From Kiritimatiellia bacterium (GTDB lineage: Bacteria > Verrucomicrobiota > Kiritimatiellia > UBA8416 > JAIOPI01), in the NCBI GenBank assembly GCA_028822745.1, contig JAPKCZ010000082.1:1-7718 (forward strand): DNA of 7,718 nt, read 5' to 3'. Of the stretch, positions 1 to 6,820 are shown one piece after another. The translations under genes and the position numbers were made by a program. A model generated the notes under the pieces. The model was not told the origin of the DNA and searched no databases. It was given only the letters and a program-made list of their open reading frames with translations. Each line of letters starts with the position of its first letter. Position 1 is the first letter of the stretch.

Positions 1-1
1 G

Positions 2-1111
2 GTGAATGGCTACAGCCCATTCGTTCAATCAAACTATATTGATGATGTATTTTTTCGCTTTGAAAGTCTGAATAAGGGCGCGCTCGATGCCGCACAGTTG
101 GCCGGACTCCGTGCGATGGGTGTCGAATACCTCGTCTTGCACGAAAACGCGTTTCCCGAAAAAGTCAGTCCCTTTCCTGTGGCCTTCACACTGAAACGTT
201 TTCTGAATCATCCCTATCTCGAACGCATGCATCAGAGCGGAGAAATCTGGAGCTTTCGAATTCTGGATCGTCCGCGTCGTGTGACCCCAGTTGCCGAACA
301 CTGGCGCACGTTTGGGCCGTCGCTGATGTGGGATCTATCGCACAACCCGCACGGGGGTGTCGTGCTATTGAAAGAACCGTCTTCGTGGCGCGGCCTCGTG
401 GTGCAAATGAACGCAACCAACGCATGGATTGAAACGATTCATGCGCCTCGCGCTGTTTCCGCGCCTGAGCTGCATTGGTTGTTGCGTGCACGCGGCGAGG
501 GGCAAGTGGAGACCACGACTCGGACGCGCGAACGACGTGCTGAAACACCGCAACCTGTGGCTGTGCATACGTCGCGAGTCGATTCTGTTGCGTGGGACTG
601 GATAGCAATTCCGATCGATGTTGATCCGGCCAACGCCGAACTGAGCGCACGGTTGGTCGCGCTGTCGGGACACGTGGATGTTGACATGCTGATGCTCGTG
701 GCTGGCACCTGGGATGCCCCACGTGCGGGGCAAGCTGTGTCTGTGCCTGCGGCTTGTTTCTTTCACGCCGGATATTCCGATCTAAAGAATGGGTGCGTGG
801 TGCTGCGGCCCGACACGGAGCCTGACCGCACGGTTTTTTATGGGCCGCGTATGCCGATTAACGTTGGACCGCACAGTGCAGAACTTGTCATTTCAACAAC
901 AGCACCAGAAATGACGCTGCTTGGGCGCGCGGACGCATATGTCGGTTTGGAGAAGGTGGCTTCGATAGACATTCTGTCCGGTCGGCCTGCGCACGTGGCG
1001 TTTCACGCGGATCACAATCTTCCATTCGAGCTGCGCTTTACCTATTCGCGCAATGCGCAAGTATGTCTCCACCGTGTGATTCTCTCGCACCTTGAGACGC
1101 CCAAGCGATAG
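2..1111 (+). CDS. C-terminal part of a probable membrane glycosyltransferase-like protein (5' end outside window)
   Basis: The frame is open from the left edge to a TAG at 1109-1111, giving about 369 residues. The GTG at position 2 reads as an internal Val (V-N-G-Y-S-P), not a start, so the gene is truncated by the window. Early residues (NGYSPF, then LRAMGVEYLVLHENAF at about 36-51) resemble the soluble domain that follows the membrane spans in GT-C/PMT-like integral membrane proteins, where an 'alpha, then LGVRYVVVH' pattern is common. No transmembrane segment lies in the visible part. Residues 100-369 are strand-rich and end in a jelly-roll-like stretch without a motif I recognise. If the family is right, it would act in the cell envelope, transferring sugars from a lipid carrier. 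It runs opposite to the urease genes and nothing links it to them. Coding status is confident; function is tentative. Confidence 0.7.
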   Translation: MNGYSPFVQSNYIDDVFFRFESLNKGALDAAQLAGLRAMGVEYLVLHENAFPEKVSPFPVAFTLKRFLNHPYLERMHQSGEIWSFRILDRPRRVTPVAEHWRTFGPSLMWDLSHNPHGGVVLLKEPSSWRGLVVQMNATNAWIETIHAPRAVSAPELHWLLRARGEGQVETTTRTRERRAETPQPVAVHTSRVDSVAWDWIAIPIDVDPANAELSARLVALSGHVDVDMLMLVAGTWDAPRAGQAVSVPAACFFHAGYSDLKNGCVVLRPDTEPDRTVFYGPRMPINVGPHSAELVISTTAPEMTLLGRADAYVGLEKVASIDILSGRPAHVAFHADHNLPFELRFTYSRNAQVCLHRVILSHLETPKR

Positions 1112-1208
1112 GCCTAGCGTCTTGCCGCCCCGCACGGTTCACGACCCGGTAGTGCCGATGGTGTTGCTTATCCAGCGAGTTAACAATCGGTCACCACACC
1201 TGAGTTGA

Positions 1209-1221
1209 CGAGCTGAGCTCG
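1209..1221. repeat. 13-bp palindrome CGAGCT-G-AGCTCG
   Basis: A perfect palindrome with a single central base lies in the loop of the long inverted repeat. As DNA it could be a site for a dimeric binding protein. As RNA the loop is too tight to form all six pairs, though the outer pairs could form. Confidence 0.6.
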
Positions 1222-1224
1222 CAG

Positions 1225-1242
1225 AACATGGTTATTCATGTT
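1225..1242. repeat. Hairpin AACATG-GTTATT-CATGTT in the centre of the long inverted repeat
   Basis: A perfect 6-bp stem with a 6-nt loop sits ten bases from the inner edge of the right arm. Together with the palindrome at 1209-1221 it makes the centre of the long repeat branched rather than a plain spacer. Confidence 0.55.
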
Positions 1243-1389
1243 GGCGAACAACAACCCCATCGGCACTACCGGGCCGTGAATCGCGTCTTTCGTCTTGTTG
1301 TCTATGGGCGAATAAATGTGTACGTGTCGCCCGCTGGGTTGAAAAGTTCCTGTAGGCCGTTCTGGGCGTCGCGTCCACGAATCTCCTGC

Positions 1390-1691
1390 ATCGCGCCGCC
1401 CAATGAAGATGAGCTGCGCCTCACGATCGACAGGGCGCTTAGTCATGTCGGTCTACGCCGCGAAAATGCGTTCCTGCGCGCCGAGCTTGCCGTGGGGGGG
1501 ATGTGACGTCTTCTGATCCGGCCGCCGATCAGACCTTGCGCGCGGTGCTCGACGCACGAAGTCGCGAGCACCTCATCCACGTGTTGGAGCGTACGGATTG
1601 GCATAAACAGAAAGCCGCCGAGATTCTGGATGTAGACCGCGCAACCTTGTATCGCTTACTCAAGAAACTCAGTATCGAAGACCGGTCCTGA
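1390..1691 (+). pseudogene. Remnant of an NtrC-type (sigma-54) response regulator: receiver tail plus Fis-type HTH, AAA+ domain missing
   Basis: Two pieces in different frames are visible. The first (1390-1503) encodes NEDELRLTIDRAL then LRRENAFLRAEL, which is the last helix of a response-regulator receiver and the coiled-coil linker found in NtrC-family activators. The second (1503-1691, GTG start possible, 62 residues) encodes a Fis-type helix-turn-helix: REHLIHVLERTDWHKQKAAE followed by ILDVDRATLYRLLKKL, the usual C-terminus of the same family. The roughly 240-residue AAA+ ATPase domain that should lie between is absent. The break falls at a run of seven G (1494-1500); one more G would join both pieces in one frame. 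The receiver phosphorylation domain is also not recognisable upstream. Most likely this is a decayed regulator; alternatively a small HTH protein is still made from 1503. It converges on ureD with 19 nt between the stops. Confidence 0.65.
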
Positions 1692-1710
1692 TCGAAACGT
1701 GCCCAATAGA

Positions 1711-2619
1711 TTATGCCCGATGCGTTAACGGATCAATGCCGAGCAGCGCGTCTGTGTCGAGCATGGTGGACAAGCATTTTGTAAGTTCCTCCACATCAGA
1801 CCGTTGAACAGCCAGAATGCGAACAACGTGTGCTTGCGAGGCGCAGGCACTGATACTGTAGAGAACGCGCGGGCGTGCAGCGCCATTGTCGACTGTGTCC
1901 GGCAGATGCTGTCTTGAAGGAGCTGCTTCTTGGTTACTCAACGATGTCTTTAGTGCGGCGACGATGCTTTCCGTTCGAGGCCCCACAAGATAAATGTTGA
2001 GTTGGTATGTAAAATGTGAAAAGCGCCCGGGTGTGTGGGGGGATTGTGTGGACGGGTTGAACGAGAAACGATCAAATACGATCAGGCGGTTTTCGCGGCG
2101 AATACGCACCGTGGCATTCAGCGCGTCGTAAACAAAAGACTCGCCATTCTCGGAACGGCCGCTCGAAAGCCAGTCGACCAGTACCAGCGAGGCTGTAAGG
2201 TGCAGGCGCCAGCTCTGCGATTGCGTGAAGCGGCTACCCCGATGCGGGACCAGTGGGTCGGTAAACACGACAGCTAAACTGTCTTCTGACAGTAGCCCCG
2301 AAAGCGATTGCGTAGACATTTTGTCGCTGTCTGTCTTGTAGACGCGCGTGTTGGTTTGGGTCGTTAGAAACAGTTTCGCCTCCGGTCCGCAGGATATCTC
2401 AATATCGACGCTGTCTCCTTGTACAAACCCGCCCCCATAATTTGTGATGAAAGCGCCGCAGCACGTGGTGTAGCACGTCGGCGTCAAAATGCGTAACGGC
2501 TGCCTGCTTTCACATTGCGTTGCGCGGGATCGACCACGGACATAGTCGACGTGTAGGCGGTTGGTTTCACTGGCGCCAAGAGCGTCGGCCAGTTGTAAGG
2601 CTGCGGAGTTGGTCGTCAA
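1711..2619 (-). CDS. ureD: Urease accessory protein UreD (UreH)
   Basis: UreD is the scaffold that binds the urease apoenzyme and, with UreF and UreG, enables carbamylation of the active-site lysine and nickel insertion in the cytoplasm. The UreD pattern is clear: PLRILTP, then NYGGGFVQGDSVDIEI, then LFLTTQTNTRVYKT in the first third, a central LVLVDWLSSGR, and the C-terminal ALLGIDPLTHR. I prefer the TTG start at 2619 (302 residues), because AGGA at 2628-2625 lies 5 nt before it and overlaps the stop of the preceding small gene. An in-frame TTG at 2652 would add 11 residues and overlap that gene by 26 nt, but it has no clear ribosome binding site. It is the last gene of the operon, an unusual place since ureD is often first. 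Four cysteines are grouped near the N-terminus (47, 60, 64, 65 counted from the upstream TTG). No terminator is visible after the TAA. Confidence 0.92.
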   Translation of the reverse strand: MTTNSAALQLADALGASETNRLHVDYVRGRSRATQCESRQPLRILTPTCYTTCCGAFITNYGGGFVQGDSVDIEISCGPEAKLFLTTQTNTRVYKTDSDKMSTQSLSGLLSEDSLAVVFTDPLVPHRGSRFTQSQSWRLHLTASLVLVDWLSSGRSENGESFVYDALNATVRIRRENRLIVFDRFSFNPSTQSPHTPGRFSHFTYQLNIYLVGPRTESIVAALKTSLSNQEAAPSRQHLPDTVDNGAARPRVLYSISACASQAHVVRILAVQRSDVEELTKCLSTMLDTDALLGIDPLTHRA

Positions 2620-2626
2620 AATCTTC

Positions 2627-2800
2627 CTAGCGCAAAAAGCGGTGTCGTACAACGATCACTGCTGATAGCAGACAAACCAGTGTACAGGCGACGACTCCGA
2701 AGCCGTGGTGACGTCCCCGTGTGTCGCTGTGAACGGGGTGCGCCATCGCACTGCAAGCCGTCAAGAATGGAAGCGCAATTGATGTGAGGCGTTTTGTCAT
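2627..2800 (-). CDS. Small His-containing exported/membrane protein in the urease operon (57 residues)
   Basis: An ATG at 2800 has GGAG (2811-2808) 7 nt upstream and opens a 57-residue frame ending at TAG 2627-2629. It fills the gap between ureG (22 nt before it) and ureD almost exactly, which supports a real gene. Residues 1-20 look like a signal peptide: MTKR, then a hydrophobic stretch, then either a lipobox-like LTAC (13-16) or a signal peptidase I-like site AMA before His21. The following segment carries four histidines (H21, H24, H31, H32). Residues 33-51 (GFGVVACTLVCLLSAVIVV) form a membrane span, followed by a basic tail RHRFLR. A likely topology has the histidines in the periplasm and the tail inside. 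The 'AHP.H' start recalls the N-terminus of HupE/UreJ nickel permeases, but those have several spans and this protein has one. A role in nickel handling is inferred from context only. Family not recognised. Confidence 0.7.
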   Translation of the reverse strand: MTKRLTSIALPFLTACSAMAHPVHSDTRGRHHGFGVVACTLVCLLSAVIVVRHRFLR

Positions 2801-2822
2801 ATTCAGTCTCCGAATGGGTTGT

Positions 2823-3542
2823 CTAGTATTTTGGTAAGGCCTGCAAAATGTGTTCGATAATCGCCTCGACGCCCTGGCCGCTTTTCGCGCGTGAAAAAAG
2901 AAATGGGCCATCACCACGCATTCGTTTCGAATCGCGCTCCATGACGCCCAAATCGGCGCCGACGAGCTCGGCAAGATCGGTCTTGTTGATGACAAGTAGG
3001 TCGGACTGCGTGATGCCTGGACCTCCTTTTCGCGGAATCTTGTCGCCGCCGGAAACGTCAATGACATAGATCGTGTAGTCAGCCAGTTCGCGACTGTAAT
3101 GGGCGGCAAGATTGTCGCCGCCGCTTTCGACGAAAAGGAGATTCAGTTTGTTGTCAAAGGTTTCCATCAACTCCTCAAGTGCACTGACATTTAGAGAAAC
3201 GTCATCGCGAATGGCCGCGTGCGGGCACCCGCCCGTTTCAACGCCAATGATGCGTTCGGGCGCAAGCGCTTCGTGATGAATAAGGAATTCTGCATCTTCA
3301 CGCGTAAAGATGTCGTTTGTTACCACGCCGAGATTATATCGATCGCGTAGCGATTCGCACAGGGCACGCAGCAAAGCCGTTTTGCCTGTGCCGACCGGAC
3401 CACCAATGCCGACGGTGAAGGCACGTTTATTATAGTCGCGCCCTGACTGAGAGGGTTCGCGCTCCCGAAATTGGCCTGGTGAATCAAGGGGTTCGTGTGT
3501 ATGCGAATGATCGTGGTGATCATGTGAGGCTATCTGGTGCAT
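2823..3542 (-). CDS. ureG: Urease accessory GTPase UreG with His-rich N-terminal extension
   Basis: UreG is the SIMIBI-class GTPase that carries nickel and drives its insertion into urease with UreD and UreF. Visible motifs are the P-loop GPVGTGKT (48-55), the nickel-binding Cys-Pro-His motif (C106-P107-H108), ESGGDNL (139-145), DVSGGDKIPRKGGPG (162-175) and the guanine-specificity NKTD (186-189). The protein has 239 residues against about 205 in Klebsiella. The extra length is an N-terminal tail in which 7 of the first 16 residues are histidine (H2, H7, H9, H10, H12, H14, H16). Such tails can store or bind nickel and may partly replace UreE, which is not seen here. AGGAG (3557-3553) lies 10 nt before the ATG. 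The gene follows ureF after a 48-nt gap, and the small His-containing gene follows it. Confidence 0.97.
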   Translation of the reverse strand: MHQIASHDHHDHSHTHEPLDSPGQFREREPSQSGRDYNKRAFTVGIGGPVGTGKTALLRALCESLRDRYNLGVVTNDIFTREDAEFLIHHEALAPERIIGVETGGCPHAAIRDDVSLNVSALEELMETFDNKLNLLFVESGGDNLAAHYSRELADYTIYVIDVSGGDKIPRKGGPGITQSDLLVINKTDLAELVGADLGVMERDSKRMRGDGPFLFSRAKSGQGVEAIIEHILQALPKY

Positions 3543-3590
3543 GGCCGAATTTCTCCTAATGGGGTTTAAATATCTGTGTGGCTGAATTGG

Positions 3591-4292
3591 TTAGTTTTGG
3601 AACAGGCGTGAGTACAGATTGTCGTGATATGCTTGCGCGAGTTCGACGAGGGGGCAGGAGCGCGCGGCATCAGCATGGTTGCGGATTGGTGACGTCCGAT
3701 ACGCGTCAAAGGCGTACGCCTGGAGGGTGTGCTGAAGACATTGCGCGTCCATGGGGCCCAACATACCCAGGCGAACCGCAGCGCTCATCTGATCGCGAAT
3801 GGCTATAAAGAGGTAGAGGTGCTCCACGCGTTCAAGCGAAAGCCCGCACCGCGCTAACCCGATCGCGAAGACCGGCAGATAGTGCGGGTTCAGCGTTTCG
3901 TTCTGCAACCACGTAGAAAATGACATCATATCACAGCTTGGATGAACCGTTTGAAGCCAGCGCAGCATGCCTTTGCCTTGACGGAGGCTGCAACGTTGGG
4001 CCGGGGCCGAGGCTAGCGATGCGGCCCAGTCCTCCAGGATCTCGGCCAGCACCTGGTCCGGTTGCTCTGCGCCAGCATGCATGCTGCGTAGGAAAGGAAG
4101 GTCCATCCCGAGCAATTGGTCGATTAGGTTCTGTACGTAGGCGTCGAACTCCGGGCGGTTTCGAATCATGCCGAGTTTAAAAGCGGACTCCAGGCCGTTT
4201 GAGAAGGCGAAGCCTCCGACGGGTAGTGCGGAATCCGCAATGTGCAAGACGTCAAACTCAGTCAGTGCGGTAGCGTTGCTTTTAGGATTCAT
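3591..4292 (-). CDS. ureF: Urease accessory protein UreF
   Basis: UreF links UreD to UreG in the maturation complex and is thought to act on the GTPase cycle of UreG. The all-helical protein shows the family's N-terminal signature DSALPVGGFAFSNGLESA, a central GLARCGLSLERVEHLYLF-like region, RLGMLGP, and the typical end YSRLF. I chose the ATG at 4292 (233 residues), which has AGAGAA about 8 nt upstream. A GTG at 4298 would add two residues but leaves almost no room after the ribosome binding site. The start is 11 nt after the ureC stop, so translation is probably coupled. Length is normal for the family (about 220-240). Confidence 0.95.
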   Translation of the reverse strand: MNPKSNATALTEFDVLHIADSALPVGGFAFSNGLESAFKLGMIRNRPEFDAYVQNLIDQLLGMDLPFLRSMHAGAEQPDQVLAEILEDWAASLASAPAQRCSLRQGKGMLRWLQTVHPSCDMMSFSTWLQNETLNPHYLPVFAIGLARCGLSLERVEHLYLFIAIRDQMSAAVRLGMLGPMDAQCLQHTLQAYAFDAYRTSPIRNHADAARSCPLVELAQAYHDNLYSRLFQN

Positions 4293-4303
4293 CGACACGT
4301 TCT

Positions 4304-6019
4304 CTAAAACAATTGGTAAAGCTGTGCCAGAGGGAGTTTCGTCGCGGGTTCGCAGTGCAAGTGTTCGCCGTCAGCGGTGACCTTGTATGTCTCCGGGTCG
4401 ACGTCGATGACCGGAAGTGCGTCATTCAGCTTGAGATCCGTCTTGCTGATACCTCGACAGTTCCGCACGCCCACCACCGATTTATTCAACCCATACACTT
4501 TTTCGACATGCTCGACGGATGCCTTTGAAACAAAGACACAGGAATGCTGCCGCGCCGTAGAGCCGAACGCGCCGAACATGGGACGCGAATAGTAGGGTTG
4601 CGGCGTCGGAATGGATGCATTCGGATCGCCCATTTGCGCCTGGGCAATGATGCCACCCTTGATGACCAGTTCTGGCTTGGTGCCGAAGAACTCCGGTTTC
4701 CACAGAACCAGATCAGCAAGTTTTCCCGTTTCGATGGAGCCGACCTCGTGTGAGAATCCGTGCGCGATGGCAGGGTTGATCGTGTACTTTGCGATGTAGC
4801 GCTTCACGCGGAGGTTATCCGCGCCTTGCCGTGCCTCATCCGGCAGGGCGCCACGTTGCGCCTTCATTTTGTGAGCTGTTTGCCAGGTCCGGCAAATGAC
4901 TTCGCCAACACGACCCATGGCTTGACTGTCCGATGCCATAATGGAAATCGCGCCCATATCGTGCAAAATATCTTCGGCAGCAATGGTCTCGCCGCGGATG
5001 CGGCTTTCTGCAAATGAAACGTCCTCTGGAATGTTTCTATCGAGATGATGACAGACCATTAGCATATCCAAATGCTCATCTATGGTGTTGACCGTGTAAG
5101 GGCGCGTTGGATTGGTGGAGGAGGGTAGGACGTTTCGCTCGCCGCAGAGTTTGATGATGTCAGGAGCATGCCCGCCGCCCGCACCTTCGGTGTGGTACGT
5201 GTGAATGGTGCGCCCCTTAAAGGCGGCTCGCGATGTTTCAACAAATCCCGACTCATTCAGCGTATCCGTGTGGATGCAGACCTGAATGTCGTACGCATCT
5301 GCAATGTCAAGACACTGATCAATGGCGGCGGGTGTCGTGCCCCAATCTTCATGCAGTTTGAGACCGACGGCGCCGCCCTGAATCTGCTCGACGAGGCCTT
5401 CGGAACGCGAGCTGTTACCTTTTCCTAGAAAACCAAAATTCAAGGGCATCGCATCCGTGCTGCGAAGCATCATTTCAATATGGTGAGCCCCTGGCGTACA
5501 TGTAGTGGCGTTCGTGCCTGTTGCCGGTCCCGTACCGCCGCCGAGCATCGTTGTGATGCCGCTGGCCAGTGCTTCGTCGACCTGCTGCGGACAAATGAAA
5601 TGGATGTGCGAATCGATGCCGCCAGCCGTCAAAATCATCTTTTCGCCGGCCACGACTTCCGTCGTGACACCGACAATCATGCGCGGGTCGACATCAGGCA
5701 TCATGTGCGGGTTGCCTGCTTTGCCAATGCCAACAATGCGACCGGCTTTGATGCCAACGTCAGCTTTGATGATGCCTGTGTAGTCGACAATCAGAGCATT
5801 CGTGATGACGAGGTCGAGCGCATCCTCCTGCGACACCCCCGTCGCCTGGCCCATGCCGTCACGCAATACTTTTCCGCCACCAAATTTACATTCCTCACCA
5901 TAGGTAGTGTGGTCACGCTCCACTTCAATGAAAAGGTCGGTGTCTGCCAGGCGGATTCGGTCGCCCGTCGTGGGGCCGTACATGTCGGCGTAGGCTTTTC
6001 TGTCGATGCTTTTGCTCAC
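4304..6019 (-). CDS. ureC: Urease subunit alpha UreC (catalytic, di-nickel)
   Basis: UreC is the catalytic subunit hydrolysing urea to ammonia and carbamate. All expected active-site residues are present with a constant +4 offset from the Klebsiella numbering: nickel ligands H138 and H140 (GGIDSHIH), carbamylated K221 in GLKLHEDWG, H250, H276 in HTEGAGGGH and D364 in SDSQAMGR, plus H223, and the flap residues C323, H324 and R340. The 571-residue length is normal. The end LPLAQLYQLF matches the usual C-terminus. The start is GTG at 6019, overlapping the ureAB stop (GTGA, 4 nt), with AGGAG (6031-6027) 7 nt upstream, which indicates translational coupling. Nothing suggests loss of function. Confidence 0.99.
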   Translation of the reverse strand: MSKSIDRKAYADMYGPTTGDRIRLADTDLFIEVERDHTTYGEECKFGGGKVLRDGMGQATGVSQEDALDLVITNALIVDYTGIIKADVGIKAGRIVGIGKAGNPHMMPDVDPRMIVGVTTEVVAGEKMILTAGGIDSHIHFICPQQVDEALASGITTMLGGGTGPATGTNATTCTPGAHHIEMMLRSTDAMPLNFGFLGKGNSSRSEGLVEQIQGGAVGLKLHEDWGTTPAAIDQCLDIADAYDIQVCIHTDTLNESGFVETSRAAFKGRTIHTYHTEGAGGGHAPDIIKLCGERNVLPSSTNPTRPYTVNTIDEHLDMLMVCHHLDRNIPEDVSFAESRIRGETIAAEDILHDMGAISIMASDSQAMGRVGEVICRTWQTAHKMKAQRGALPDEARQGADNLRVKRYIAKYTINPAIAHGFSHEVGSIETGKLADLVLWKPEFFGTKPELVIKGGIIAQAQMGDPNASIPTPQPYYSRPMFGAFGSTARQHSCVFVSKASVEHVEKVYGLNKSVVGVRNCRGISKTDLKLNDALPVIDVDPETYKVTADGEHLHCEPATKLPLAQLYQLF

Positions 6020-6792
6020 GAGGGATCTCCTGAAGGTTCCGGTAGGTGTTCGAAACCTTTTGCTGCAACCTGCTTCATCGCATCCTGCAAAAACTCAGGC
6101 GATACACTCCCGTCGATCAATGCGTTGCCGCCGTAGCTGAGCCCTTCGCCGCTTATGGGGATGAGCTGCACGGAGCGTGATTCGCCGGGTTCGAAGCGAA
6201 TGGCCGTGCCGGCGGGGATGTCGAGGCGGCACCCAAATGCCTTCTCGCGGTCGAAGCGCAACGCTGCGTTCGTTTCGAAAAACGAATAATGTGAGCCAAC
6301 CTGAACGGGCCTGTCTCCCGTGTTTAGCACGTTCAGGGAAATGGCTTCGCGGCCTTCATTGAGGATCAGGCTTCCATCGGCCGTCAGCACCTCGCCTGGC
6401 CTGTCAGAAATACTGTTGTCGGGCGAGACCTCGGCTGGTTTCCGCGTTAAGCCTGACCCGTAAAGGGCCAATTCTGTATCGCCCGATTCGCGACAGATCG
6501 GTTGATGGACGGTTACAAGCTTCGTGCCATCCGGAAAAGTGCCTTCGACCTGCACCTCGTGCATCATGTCTGAAACCCCGGGCATAACGTCGGCCAAGCC
6601 GAGAATACATTTACCTTTGTTCATGAGGGTCGCGACACTTTCGCCATCACGAATAAACTCCAATACCTGTGCCGCGATGAGGGCGACCGACTCCGTGTAA
6701 TTAAGCAGAAGGCCGCGCGCGAAACGCTTTTGGGCCAGAAAGCCAGCCTGATGGAGCATAAGCTTTTCGATTTCTTTCGGTGACAGTCGCAT
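6016..6792 (-). CDS. ureAB: Fused urease gamma-beta subunit UreAB
   Basis: This is one 258-residue protein carrying both small structural subunits. Residues 1-99 are UreA (gamma): MRLSPKEIEKLMLHQAGFLA, LNYTESVALIA, FPDGTKLVTVHQPI. Residues 132-228 are UreB (beta): PGEVLTADGSLILNEGRE, GDRPVQVGSH, FDREKAFGCRLDIPAGTAIR, FEPGE and GGNALIDG. A linker of about 32 residues separates them, followed by a 30-residue C-terminal tail. Gamma-beta fusions are known in Helicobacter and some other bacteria, but the linker here is much longer than I recall for H. pylori UreA. Residue 160 is Ser where UreB proteins usually have His in the GSH(Y/F)HF motif. The ATG at 6792 is the natural UreA start, with GGGGAGG (6810-6804) 11 nt upstream. 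A TTG at 6801 would lie only 2 nt from that site. It is the first urease gene of the operon. Confidence 0.97.
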   Translation of the reverse strand: MRLSPKEIEKLMLHQAGFLAQKRFARGLLLNYTESVALIAAQVLEFIRDGESVATLMNKGKCILGLADVMPGVSDMMHEVQVEGTFPDGTKLVTVHQPICRESGDTELALYGSGLTRKPAEVSPDNSISDRPGEVLTADGSLILNEGREAISLNVLNTGDRPVQVGSHYSFFETNAALRFDREKAFGCRLDIPAGTAIRFEPGESRSVQLIPISGEGLSYGGNALIDGSVSPEFLQDAMKQVAAKGFEHLPEPSGDPS

Positions 6793-6803
6793 GAATGTCA
6801 ATA

Positions 6804-6810
6804 CCTCCCC
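6804..6810 (-). promoter_or_regulatory. Strong ribosome binding site of ureAB, flanked by TATTGAC direct repeats
   Basis: GGGGAGG on the minus strand fits the 16S rRNA end very well and decides the ureAB start at the ATG 6792. The site is flanked by two exact copies of TATTGAC on the minus strand (6803-6797 and 6822-6816), 19 nt apart. A CCCCC run immediately precedes the GGGG, so weak local pairing could partly mask it. Confidence 0.7.
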
Positions 6811-6820
6811 TGGGGGTCAA

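Larger units (their letters stand above)
1135..1283. repeat. Long inverted repeat (32-bp arms, 29/32 matches) around an 85-nt centre
   Basis: The left arm is 1135-1166 and the right arm 1252-1283. The reverse complement of the right arm matches the left arm at 29 of 32 positions, with mismatches at 1137/1281 (a G-T pair), 1144/1274 and 1162/1256. The core CCCGGTAGTGCCGATG (1145-1160) is a perfect 16-bp match to 1258-1273. The centre contains two further self-complementary elements at 1209-1221 and 1225-1242, and a near-direct repeat GAGTTAAC (1177-1184) / GAGTTGAC (1202-1209). Folded as single-strand DNA or RNA it would form a long stem with side hairpins. It could be a small non-autonomous mobile element (MITE-like), a structured RNA, or a transcription stop between the envelope gene and the regulator remnant. 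I saw no clear target-site duplication directly outside the arms. Confidence 0.75.
1112..1389. other. Intergenic, structured, no convincing gene
   Basis: This 278-base stretch follows the partial envelope gene. Open frames exist on both strands (for example 1180-1446 on the minus strand), but none gives a recognisable protein or has a good ribosome binding site. The notable content is the long inverted repeat at 1135-1283 and the palindromes in its centre. The stop codon of the upstream gene sits in the 8-bp palindrome TAGGCCTA (1109-1116). Sequence just before 1390 may include decayed receiver-domain sequence of the regulator remnant, but I could not recover it in any frame. Confidence 0.5.

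Noticed and set aside
2..4. GTG at position 2 as the start of the left-edge gene
   Set aside because: There is no space to see a ribosome binding site, and the sequence reads as the interior of a domain, so the gene continues beyond the window.
186..722. Long minus-strand frames opposite the left-edge gene
   Set aside because: The composition is Arg/Ser/Pro/His-rich, as expected for the reverse of a GC-rich gene, and no motif is seen.
1135..1283. Integron attC site
   Set aside because: The arms are nearly perfect without the usual extrahelical bases, and the RYYYAAC/GTTRRRY core boxes are not at the ends. No integrase or cassette genes are present.
1180..1446. Minus-strand frame of 88 codons across the inverted repeat
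   Set aside because: It has no recognisable domain, overlaps the regulator remnant and consists largely of repeat sequence.
2627..2800. HupE/UreJ nickel permease fragment
   Set aside because: Only the signal peptide followed by 'AHP.H' is similar. The multi-span core motifs are absent and the gene is bounded by its own start, ribosome binding site and stop, so it is not a clear remnant.
5480..6136. A 218-codon open frame on the plus strand, opposite ureC and the end of ureAB
   Set aside because: It mirrors highly conserved ureC codons, has no recognisable protein motif and no convincing ribosome binding site. It is an antisense shadow.
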